Positions 1-4,981 of a stretch of DNA of 5,301 nucleotides are shown one piece after another. Where the stretch lies: NCBI GenBank assembly GCA_030609125.1, contig JAUWCW010000167.1:1-5301 (forward strand). The letters are read 5' to 3'. Under the pieces are notes generated by a model. The model made no database searches and was not told the DNA's origin. It saw only the letters and a list, made by a program, of their open reading frames with translations. The stretch's first letter is position 1, and every line of letters starts with the position of its first letter. Position numbers and translations under genes: made by a program. The DNA is from Candidatus Rokuibacteriota bacterium. Its GTDB lineage: Bacteria; JAUVQV01.

Positions 1-257
1 GGGACTTTGACAGGGTAGTGGTTGATGACAAGCTCGAAGATATGACGGGCCTGGAGTTCGCGCAAAGGATGGTGAGGGTCAATCCCCTGGTCAACCTGGC
101 CGCCGTGAGCAGTCTGGCCCACGATGAATTTCATGAAGCGACGGAGGGTCTGGGCCTGCTCATGCAGCTGCCGCTGCGGCCGGGTGCAGCGGATGCGGTC
201 CGGCTGGCCAGGCATCTCCGGACAGTGATGAGCCTTGCCTCCGGCGAGAGCGGCTGA
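1..257 (+). CDS. Receiver-like (CheY-fold) domain protein, 3' part only
   Basis: The reading frame is open to the left edge of the window, so this is the C-terminal 84 residues of a longer protein. A GTG at 18 is in frame but is probably an internal Val codon, because the text before it (DFDRVV) already fits a receiver beta-3 strand. The segment VVVDDKLEDMTGLEF aligns with the phospho-acceptor region of CheY-type receivers (pattern D-x-x-M-P-x-x-x-G-L-E), with its first Asp at the acceptor position. The Met-Pro pair is Leu-Glu here. The AVSSL segment matches beta-4 with its Ser/Thr. The usual Lys-Pro of beta-5 appears as Leu-Pro (MQLPLRP), so the conserved Lys seems to be missing. No output domain follows, since the protein stops soon after the last helix. 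It may be a stand-alone or C-terminal pseudo-receiver that acts by protein contact. It ends 6 nt before the first ATPase gene, so it probably belongs to the same operon. The fold is fairly well supported; phosphorylation is doubtful. Confidence 0.6.
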   Translation, partial: DFDRVVVDDKLEDMTGLEFAQRMVRVNPLVNLAAVSSLAHDEFHEATEGLGLLMQLPLRPGAADAVRLARHLRTVMSLASGESG

Positions 258-263
258 AAACGG

Positions 264-1121
264 ATGATTATCACTGTTGCAAGCGGCAAAGGGGGCACGG
301 GAAAGACGACGGTTGCCACCAACCTGGCCTTTTCCCTTGCCGACCATGTTCAGTTTCTGGACTGCGACGTGGAGGAGCCCAACGCCCACCTCTTTCTCAA
401 ACCGGCGCTCGGGGAAAAGCAGAGAGTTTTCACTCCCGTTCCCGTCGTGGACGAGACGGCATGCAGCTACTGTAGAAAGTGTGCCGAAATATGCCGGTTC
501 AGGGCAATCACGGTTCTCGGGAAGAAGGTCCTGACCTTTCCGGAGATGTGCCACAGCTGCGGCGGCTGCATGGAGATCTGTCCGGAGCGGGCCATCACGG
601 AAACGGGCCGTGAGCTCGGCGTGATCGAGGAGGGACGGCGGGATGATATCGGCTTTGTTCACGGACGACTGAGGGTCGGTGAGGCCATGGCGCCCCCTCT
701 GATCCGCAAAGTGCTGTCCCACGTCCTGCCCGGAAAGGTCAATATCATCGATGCGCCGCCGGGCACGTCATGTCCGGTCATCACCGCCATGAGAGGGGCC
801 GACTTTGTCCTCCTGGTGACAGAGCCCACCCCTTTCGGCCTGCACGACCTGAAGCTGGCCGTGGAGACCGTGAAGATCCTGGGCCTTCCCCGCGGTCTGA
901 TCATTAATCGTGCCGGCATAGGGGACGACGGCGTGAAGGAGTATGCCGAGGAGGAGGGCCTGCCGGTCCTTATGGAGATCCCCTTCGAGCGGAGTATCGC
1001 CGAGGCCTGCTCGAGGGGCAGGCTCGTGGTTGAAGCCCTGCCGGGGTGGAAGGAAGAATTTCTGGAATTGTTCCGCCGGATCAGAAAAACAATCGGATGG
1101 AAAGAGGTCGGAGCCCGATGA
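264..1121 (+). CDS. MinD/Mrp-family P-loop ATPase with inserted 2x[4Fe-4S] ferredoxin domain (copy 1)
   Basis: A 285-residue cytoplasmic ATPase of the MinD/Mrp/Nbp35 superfamily, in the COG1149-type group that carries a ferredoxin insert. The deviant Walker A motif GKGGTGKTT spans residues 8-16, with the family's signature Lys at 9 and the P-loop Lys at 14. Switch I is the DCDVEEPN segment (33-40). Switch II is DAPPG (163-167). The insert at about 63-113 has two ferredoxin motifs: Cys67, 70, 73, 77 and Cys96, 99, 102, 106. The second ends in Cys-Pro as usual; the first ends in Cys-Arg. All eight ligands are present, so two [4Fe-4S] clusters are expected. Relatives use ATP to load or move metal or Fe-S clusters onto partner proteins; the substrate here is unknown. 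The ATG at 264 gives the standard N-terminus (MIITVASGKGG), although its ribosome-binding site is weak, so translation may be coupled to the upstream gene. Its stop overlaps the next start in an ATGA. Confidence 0.93.
   Translation: MIITVASGKGGTGKTTVATNLAFSLADHVQFLDCDVEEPNAHLFLKPALGEKQRVFTPVPVVDETACSYCRKCAEICRFRAITVLGKKVLTFPEMCHSCGGCMEICPERAITETGRELGVIEEGRRDDIGFVHGRLRVGEAMAPPLIRKVLSHVLPGKVNIIDAPPGTSCPVITAMRGADFVLLVTEPTPFGLHDLKLAVETVKILGLPRGLIINRAGIGDDGVKEYAEEEGLPVLMEIPFERSIAEACSRGRLVVEALPGWKEEFLELFRRIRKTIGWKEVGAR
282..298 (+). repeat. 17-bp exact direct repeat, copy 1 (P-loop of ATPase 1)
   Basis: AGCGGCAAAGGGGGCAC occurs here and again at 1139-1155. Both copies encode the Ser-Gly-Lys-Gly-Gly-Thr of the deviant Walker A motif. 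It is explained by common descent of the two ATPase genes plus strong protein constraint, though the identical codon choice is notable. Confidence 0.7.
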
Positions 1122-2020
1122 GAGAACTGGTTGTGGTGAGCGGCAAAGGGGGCACCGGCAAGACAAGTCTGACCGCCGCCTTTGCCTCCCTGGCGCGGAG
1201 CATGGTCCTCTGCGACGCCGACGTGGACGCGGCCGATCTTCACCTGCTCATGGATCCGTCAATACGCCGGCAGGAGGATTTTCAGGGAGGAGGAACGGCC
1301 GTAATAGACCGGGAGCGATGCACCGCCTGCGGTCTTTGCCTTGACCTGTGCCGGTTTGATGCCATCGGAAGCGATTACGGAGTCAATCGTATTGACTGCG
1401 AAGGATGCGGTGTGTGTGTTGATTTCTGCCCGGAAAAGGCCATCGCTTTTCCGGCCAGGACGTGCGGGGAGTGGTTTGCCTCCGAAACCCGCTTCGGTCC
1501 TATGGTCCACGCCAGGCTTGGCATCGCGGAGGAGAATTCCGGCCGCCTGGTCACCCTTGTGAGGCAGGAGGCAAGGAAGATCGCGGAAACGAGAAACCTG
1601 GACCTGATCATTACGGACGGTCCTCCGGGCCTGGGATGTCCTGTTATCGCCTCCATCGGCGGCGCTTCCGCTCTGCTCATCGTCACCGAGCCGTCCGTGT
1701 CGGGTCTGCACGACATGGAACGTGTCGTGCAGTTGGCCGCCCACTTCAAAGTGCCGGGCATGGTATGCGTAAACAAGTTTGACCTGAACCCCGGACAGGC
1801 GGAGGCCATCGAAAGACTCGCGAAAGAGAAGAAGATACAGGTCCTGGGAAGGATCCCTTTCGACCCGGTTATCACTGAGGCGATGGTTGGCGGCAAGACC
1901 GTTTTCGAATATGACGCAGGATCGAGGGCCGGGCGGGCGGTCAGGCGGATCTGGGATCAGATCGCCGCATCACCGGCAATCAGAACCGCCTCCGATGAAT
2001 TCCGGCGCTCGATCCCATGA
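1118..2020 (+). CDS. MinD/Mrp-family P-loop ATPase with inserted 2x[4Fe-4S] ferredoxin domain (copy 2)
   Basis: A 300-residue paralogue of the preceding gene with the same architecture. Deviant Walker A GKGGTGKTS is at 9-17 (Lys10 and Lys15), the DADVD segment at 33-37, and the switch II motif DGPPG at 167-171. The ferredoxin insert has Cys68, 71, 74, 78 and Cys94, 97, 100, 104, again with Cys-Arg ending the first motif and Cys-Pro the second. The start is set at 1118 because it gives the conserved N-terminus (MRELVVVSGKGG). The frame stays open back to an ATG at 1046, but that adds 24 unrelated residues lying inside copy 1. The ATGA overlap with copy 1 suggests translational coupling and roughly matched amounts of the two proteins. 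MinD-type ATPases dimerise around ATP, so a heterodimer of the two copies is plausible but not shown. Copy 2 differs from copy 1 in a longer linker before the first Cys motif, in the spacing between motifs, and in its C-terminal tail. Confidence 0.93.
   Translation: MRELVVVSGKGGTGKTSLTAAFASLARSMVLCDADVDAADLHLLMDPSIRRQEDFQGGGTAVIDRERCTACGLCLDLCRFDAIGSDYGVNRIDCEGCGVCVDFCPEKAIAFPARTCGEWFASETRFGPMVHARLGIAEENSGRLVTLVRQEARKIAETRNLDLIITDGPPGLGCPVIASIGGASALLIVTEPSVSGLHDMERVVQLAAHFKVPGMVCVNKFDLNPGQAEAIERLAKEKKIQVLGRIPFDPVITEAMVGGKTVFEYDAGSRAGRAVRRIWDQIAASPAIRTASDEFRRSIP
1139..1155 (+). repeat. 17-bp exact direct repeat, copy 2 (P-loop of ATPase 2)
   Basis: Second copy of the P-loop repeat found at 282-298, 857 nt downstream and in the same reading phase. 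Recombination between the two would delete most of one ATPase gene and leave an in-frame hybrid. Confidence 0.7.
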
Positions 2021-2040
2021 AAGCAATGACAACAGCGGGA

Positions 2041-2048
2041 AAGGAGAG
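2041..2048 (+). promoter_or_regulatory. Ribosome-binding site of NifX-fold protein A
   Basis: AAGGAGAG lies 9 nt before the ATG at 2058, in the 37-nt gap after the second ATPase gene. It decides the start of this gene, whose frame stays open for another 57 codons upstream. Confidence 0.75.
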
Positions 2049-2057
2049 TCACGAATC

Positions 2058-2441
2058 ATGCAAAAAGGAAGAGTAGCGGTCCCCTCTACGGGAGAGGGCG
2101 GACTGGACGGACAGAGATCGGGTCATTTCGGCCACTGTGACGTCTTTACCTTCATCGACGTGGAGGGCGGGGAGATCAGAGAGGTCTCGACGATTCGGAA
2201 CGGGGGACATGTCCAGGGCGGGTGCATGGTGCCCGTCAACCTTCTGGCCGAGCACAACGTGAACGCCCTGATCGTGGGGGGCATCGGTATGAGGCCCCTC
2301 ATGGGGTTCAGGCAGGCCGGCATCGACGTGTATCATGACGCGGAAAGAGGTAACATAAGACCGGTGGTGGAAGACTTGATCGCGGACAGATTGCCCATGA
2401 TCGACGACAGCCAGGTGTGCGGCGGCGGGGGGAAGGGGTAA
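2058..2441 (+). CDS. NifX/NafY-fold (dinitrogenase FeMo-cofactor biosynthesis family) protein A
   Basis: A 127-residue single-domain protein of the family that includes NifX, NafY, the NifB C-terminal domain, archaeal MTH1175 and Desulfovibrio orange protein. These proteins have a ribonuclease-H-like fold and bind Mo/Fe-S-type clusters. Family marks are the SGHFGHC segment (21-27) after the first strand, the NGGHVQGGC segment (49-56), the ALIVGGIGMRP strand-turn (70-80) and the AGIDVYHD strand (87-94). Possible metal or cluster ligands are His23, His26, Cys27, His51 and Cys56, plus Cys121 in a C-terminal CGGGGKG tail. The start at 2058 is chosen because AAGGAGAG lies 9 nt upstream and the family N-terminus begins here; the frame extends further upstream only as unrelated, Pro/Arg/Ser-rich sequence. 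Its neighbours suggest it is a client or carrier for the ferredoxin-MinD ATPases. The cofactor cannot be named from sequence, and no nif structural gene is present. Confidence 0.88.
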   Translation: MQKGRVAVPSTGEGGLDGQRSGHFGHCDVFTFIDVEGGEIREVSTIRNGGHVQGGCMVPVNLLAEHNVNALIVGGIGMRPLMGFRQAGIDVYHDAERGNIRPVVEDLIADRLPMIDDSQVCGGGGKG

Positions 2442-2444
2442 GCG

Positions 2445-2804
2445 ATGAAAATAGCAGTCACGTCCAGGGGTACGGACCTTGATGCGGCGGTTGATCCACG
2501 CTTCGGACGTGCCGCCTACATACTGATAATCGATTCGGACACCCGCGCTTTCGAGGTTCTGGACAACCAGGAGAACGTCGATGCCTTCCAGGGCGCCGGC
2601 ATTCAGGCCGCCGTCATGATAAGCGACAAGGGAGCGGATGTCCTCCTCACCGGCTACTGCGGTCCCAAGGCCTTTGAGACGCTCCAGGCGGCCGGGATAA
2701 AGGTGGTCAATGACGCCGTCGGCACGGTGGACGCCGTCGTGAGGGATTTCAAGGACGGGAAGTTCTCTATTGCGCAGAGCGCCAATGTCGAGGGACACTG
2801 GTAA
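2445..2804 (+). CDS. NifX/NafY-fold (dinitrogenase FeMo-cofactor biosynthesis family) protein B
   Basis: A 119-residue second member of the NifX/NafY/MTH1175 family. It shows the pattern more canonically: MKIAVTS at the N-terminus, DPRFGRA (17-23), NVDAFQGAGIQAA (44-56), LLTGYCGPKAF (67-77) and AGIKVV (83-88). The single Cys72 in the Gly-Tyr-Cys-Gly-Pro turn and His118 near the C-terminus are the obvious candidate ligands. The His-rich SGHFGHC segment of protein A is replaced here by DPRFGRA, so the two are not interchangeable copies. The start follows the protein A stop after 3 nt, with a GGAAGGGG ribosome-binding site about 6 nt upstream. The close spacing and shared family suggest a pair working in one pathway, perhaps as two carriers or as a heteromer. 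This member resembles the stand-alone small proteins common in anaerobes and archaea whose physiological role is mostly unknown. Confidence 0.9.
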   Translation: MKIAVTSRGTDLDAAVDPRFGRAAYILIIDSDTRAFEVLDNQENVDAFQGAGIQAAVMISDKGADVLLTGYCGPKAFETLQAAGIKVVNDAVGTVDAVVRDFKDGKFSIAQSANVEGHW

Positions 2805-2817
2805 GGTCCTTCATGTC

Positions 2818-2825
2818 AAAGGAGG
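2818..2825 (+). promoter_or_regulatory. Strong ribosome-binding site of the zinc-ribbon gene
   Basis: AAAGGAGG is fully complementary to the usual 16S rRNA tail and lies 10 nt before the ATG at 2836. It is the strongest such site in the window and suggests high or independent translation of this small protein. Between site and start lies ATGTAA (2828-2833), a start codon followed at once by a stop in another frame. Confidence 0.8.
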
Positions 2826-2835
2826 AAATGTAAGA

Positions 2836-3033
2836 ATGGCCGCAAAGAGAACGTTCAAGTGCGACGCCTGCAGACATGAGTGGGAAGAGCCTTTCGGAAC
2901 AGGAAGGCCTCAACAGTGTCCCGAATGCGGCGGCACGGATTTCCACCGAAGCGACGATAACGCGGGATCCGGCAGAGGTCAGGGTGGGGAGCGCTGCCGG
3001 CACCGGGGAGGAGAAAGCCATGAGTCTGGTTGA
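2836..3033 (+). CDS. Small zinc-ribbon protein with Gly/Arg/His-rich tail
   Basis: A 65-residue protein. Residues 7-33 form a rubredoxin/FmdB-like zinc ribbon with knuckles Cys9-x2-Cys12 and Cys28-x2-Cys31, followed by a Gly-Gly turn, likely binding one Zn or Fe ion. The segment between the knuckles (HEWEEPFGTGRPQQ) resembles small zinc ribbons that I recall beside NifX-fold genes in anaerobic bacteria. From about residue 40 the chain becomes low complexity, rich in Gly, Arg, His and Ser, with one further Cys54. The ATG at 2836 is preferred over the in-frame ATG at 2770, which lies inside the previous gene, because a perfect AAAGGAGG sits 10 nt upstream. The 3' end overlaps the ABC ATPase gene by 14 nt in another frame. 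The function is unknown; a metallochaperone, redox or scaffold role beside the NifX-fold proteins is inference. It could also be regulatory, as no catalytic motif is visible. Confidence 0.82.
   Translation: MAAKRTFKCDACRHEWEEPFGTGRPQQCPECGGTDFHRSDDNAGSGRGQGGERCRHRGGESHESG
3007..3013 (+). promoter_or_regulatory. Ribosome-binding site of the ABC ATPase inside the zinc-ribbon gene
   Basis: GGAGGAG lies 6 nt before the ATG at 3020 and is embedded in the codons for the Gly-Gly-Glu near the C-terminus of the zinc-ribbon protein. It fixes the ATPase start and means that ribosomes finishing the zinc-ribbon gene pass over this site. Confidence 0.75.
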
Positions 3034-3721
3034 GTCAAAAGACCTCACCAAGACCTACCAGGCTGGTGAAGTGGAGGTGAAAGCCCTCAAGGGCATCAGC
3101 TTTGCGATCGAGCCGGCGAGCTTCGTTTCATTCGTCGGCCCGTCGGGAAGCGGCAAGACAACGCTCCTCAACCTGGTCGGCTGCCTCGACAAGCCGACCT
3201 CCGGGCAGCTGCGTGTTGTCGGTACCGATGTCGCAACTCTGGGCCGTGCCGAAGGCGCGACCTTTCGCGGCAGGAACATCGGTTTCGTCTTCCAGGACTT
3301 CAACCTCATCCCCGTCCTCACGGTCTTTGAAAACATCGAGTACCCTCTGCTCATGGTCGAGTGCTGTGGCGCCAGGGAGCGCCGGGAGAGGGTCGAGACC
3401 CTCCTTGAAGCGGTGGGCATGGCCGACCAGAAAAAGAAGTTTCCCTCCCAGATCTCCGGAGGGCAGAAACAGCGGGTGGCGGTGGCGCGGGCCCTGGTGG
3501 CCGACCCCAAGCTTGTCCTCGCCGACGAGCCGACGGCCAACCTCGACCACGAGACGGCCTTCATGGTGATCAATCTCATGAAATCCCTCAAAAAAGAGAG
3601 GAAGACGACCTTTGTCTTTTCCACTCACGATCCCAAGATCGTCGGTGAGGCGGAGATCGTATACACCCTCGAAGACGGTCTTGTCACCAACCTCGAGGAC
3701 AGGAGGGCGGGACATGCTTAA
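3020..3721 (+). CDS. ABC transporter ATP-binding protein, LolD/MacB type
   Basis: A 233-residue ATPase subunit of the COG1136 class (LolD, MacB nucleotide-binding domain, FtsE relatives), which powers the FtsX-type permease encoded next. Walker A GPSGSGKTT is at 40-48, the Q-loop Gln at 92, the signature ISGGQ at 145-149 (Ile for the usual Leu), Walker B LVLADE at 165-170 with catalytic Glu170, the D-loop NLD at 174-176, and the switch His203 in STHD. All parts needed for ATP hydrolysis are present. The start at 3020 gives the usual N-terminus (MSLVESKDLTKTY) and has GGAGGAG 6 nt upstream. The frame is open further back to an ATG at 2876, but that stretch lies over the zinc-ribbon gene and adds 48 residues without family similarity. 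The 8-nt overlap with the permease gene indicates a coupled pair. The length is normal for the family and nothing looks broken. Confidence 0.95.
   Translation: MSLVESKDLTKTYQAGEVEVKALKGISFAIEPASFVSFVGPSGSGKTTLLNLVGCLDKPTSGQLRVVGTDVATLGRAEGATFRGRNIGFVFQDFNLIPVLTVFENIEYPLLMVECCGARERRERVETLLEAVGMADQKKKFPSQISGGQKQRVAVARALVADPKLVLADEPTANLDHETAFMVINLMKSLKKERKTTFVFSTHDPKIVGEAEIVYTLEDGLVTNLEDRRAGHA
3701..3706 (+). promoter_or_regulatory. Ribosome-binding site of the permease inside the ATPase gene
   Basis: AGGAGG lies 7 nt before the ATG at 3714, within the last codons of the ATPase gene. It supports 3714 as the permease start rather than the in-frame ATG at 3612. Confidence 0.75.
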
Positions 3722-4961
3722 TATCGTGAAGATCGCCCTGCGGAACCTCCTCCGCTACAAACGGCGCACGCTGCTCACCTCCCTGCTGATCACTATCGGC
3801 GTCCTGGCCGTCCTGCTTTTCTCATCCATCACCGGCGCCTTCAAGTCCCTGATGGTCGGCCAGATCACCGACTCCATGCTCGGCCACCTGCAGGTGCACA
3901 AACGCGGCTACGTCGCTTCCATCGACAACCTCCCCCTGCACATGAATCTGCGCCCCAAGGAGATGGAGACGATCGAAAAGGTTCTGGACGCCCTGCCGGA
4001 AGTGGAGGCTTACTCCCCGCGCATCAAGTTCGGGGGGATGTTCAGCAACTTCGAGGAGACGACGAACATTCGCCTTAACGGCGTCGATCCGGAGCAGGAG
4101 ATACTCACGGCGCCCCTCCTGCCAAAGCGCATGCTTCAGGGCGCGGCGGGGGACGCTCTTCTCAGACCGGGGGAAATTCTCGTGCCGGAACTGCTGGCGA
4201 GGGGCATGAAAGTCAAACTCGGAGATACGGTGGTGATCGTGGCCACCAACCGGGACGGCTCGGTCAACGCCCAGACCCTTACCGTCCGCGGTGTCCTGGA
4301 GGGGATCTCCGGACCCGGCGGGCGGGACGGCTACATTCACATCAAGGATGCCAGGACACTCCTTCGTATCGAAAAGAAAGAAGCCAACGAGTACGCCGTC
4401 CGCCTGAAAAAGGCTGACGATCTCGACAAGGTGCACGCGGAACTGTCGGCGGCATTCGCCGGGGAATTGAACAAGGAGGGAAAACCAAAGTACGAGATCC
4501 ACACTTGGGAGAAACTCTCTCCCTTTTACAACATTGCCCGGATGATCGACGTCATGACCTTCTTCATCAAGGTGATGCTCATCGCCATCGTTCTGGTCAG
4601 CGTGATGAACGTCATGATCATGGCCGTTTTCGAGCGTATGAAGGAAATCGGGACCATCGCCGCCATCGGGACCCGGCCCGGGAAGATCCTCGCCCTTTTT
4701 CTGGTTGAAGGTCTCAGCCTCGGCATTCTTGGATCGGCCGCCGGGACCCTGTTCTCCCTGGCGGCGATTTTCGCCCTCAAGGTAAATCCCCTCAGCTTCG
4801 ACTTCGGCCGCCAGAAGGGGCTCGTGCTGTCGCCGACGCTGGACGTCAATGAGATAATGATTGCATCTGTACTTGTTGTTCTCGTGTCGGCGCTGGCCAG
4901 CCTGCAGCCGGCTTTCAAGGCCTCACGGATGGAACCGGTAACCGCCATGCGGCAGGTGTGA
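3714..4961 (+). CDS. ABC transporter permease, FtsX/MacB/LolC-E type
   Basis: A 415-residue inner-membrane protein with the MacB/LolC layout. It has a short cytoplasmic start containing the ALRNLLRYKRRTLLT amphipathic segment, TM1 at about 19-43, a large periplasmic domain at about 44-280, then TM2 (281-306), TM3 (325-355) and TM4 (381-401). The FtsX-domain marks are the cytoplasmic loop MKEIGTIAAIGTRPGKI (309-325), which resembles the coupling segment that contacts the ATPase, and the final SLQPAFKASRMEPVTAMRQV region. Transporters of this class do not move substrate through the membrane. They use ATPase motion to extrude lipoproteins, lipids or other molecules from the membrane outer leaflet or periplasm. 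The start at 3714 has AGGAGG 7 nt upstream; an in-frame ATG at 3612 lies within the ATPase gene and adds 34 non-family residues. Only one permease gene is seen, so a homodimer is expected, unlike LolC/LolE. The substrate is likely linked to the LolA-like protein encoded downstream. Confidence 0.94.
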   Translation: MLNIVKIALRNLLRYKRRTLLTSLLITIGVLAVLLFSSITGAFKSLMVGQITDSMLGHLQVHKRGYVASIDNLPLHMNLRPKEMETIEKVLDALPEVEAYSPRIKFGGMFSNFEETTNIRLNGVDPEQEILTAPLLPKRMLQGAAGDALLRPGEILVPELLARGMKVKLGDTVVIVATNRDGSVNAQTLTVRGVLEGISGPGGRDGYIHIKDARTLLRIEKKEANEYAVRLKKADDLDKVHAELSAAFAGELNKEGKPKYEIHTWEKLSPFYNIARMIDVMTFFIKVMLIAIVLVSVMNVMIMAVFERMKEIGTIAAIGTRPGKILALFLVEGLSLGILGSAAGTLFSLAAIFALKVNPLSFDFGRQKGLVLSPTLDVNEIMIASVLVVLVSALASLQPAFKASRMEPVTAMRQV

Positions 4962-4981
4962 CGGGAAGGATGACCAGGAAA

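Noticed and set aside
1046-1117. N-terminal extension of ATPase 2 from the ATG at 1046
   Set aside because: The 24 extra residues lie in the C-terminal coding region of ATPase 1 and precede the conserved N-terminus that begins at 1118.
2021-2057. Possible promoter or terminator in the 37-nt gap after ATPase 2
   Set aside because: No -35/-10 pair, sigma-54 GG/GC pair or stem with a T-run was found; the gap is filled by the ribosome-binding region.
2017-2076. A 19-codon frame (MKAMTTAGKESHESCKKEE) starting in an ATGA at the end of ATPase 2 and overlapping the start of NifX-fold protein A
   Set aside because: No separate ribosome-binding site was identified and there is no hydrophobic or structured character. 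It could at most aid ribosome reinitiation. I see no support for a peptide gene.
2049-2798. A 249-codon open frame on the - strand covering both NifX-fold genes
   Set aside because: The + strand encodes two clear family members here with good start sites. Long antisense frames are common in GC-rich coding DNA, and the - strand translation shows no recognisable domain.
2058-2804. Reading the NifX-fold genes as evidence for nitrogen fixation
   Set aside because: No nifH, nifD, nifK, nifE, nifN or radical-SAM NifB domain is in the window, and this fold is widespread in non-diazotrophic anaerobes.
2876-3019. N-terminal extension of the ABC ATPase from the ATG at 2876
   Set aside because: The extra 48 residues have no ABC-family similarity and overlap the zinc-ribbon gene; 3020 has its own ribosome-binding site.
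3822-4502. A 226-codon open frame on the - strand within the permease gene
   Set aside because: It lies wholly inside a well-supported permease gene and its translation matches nothing recognisable; it is a GC-bias shadow.
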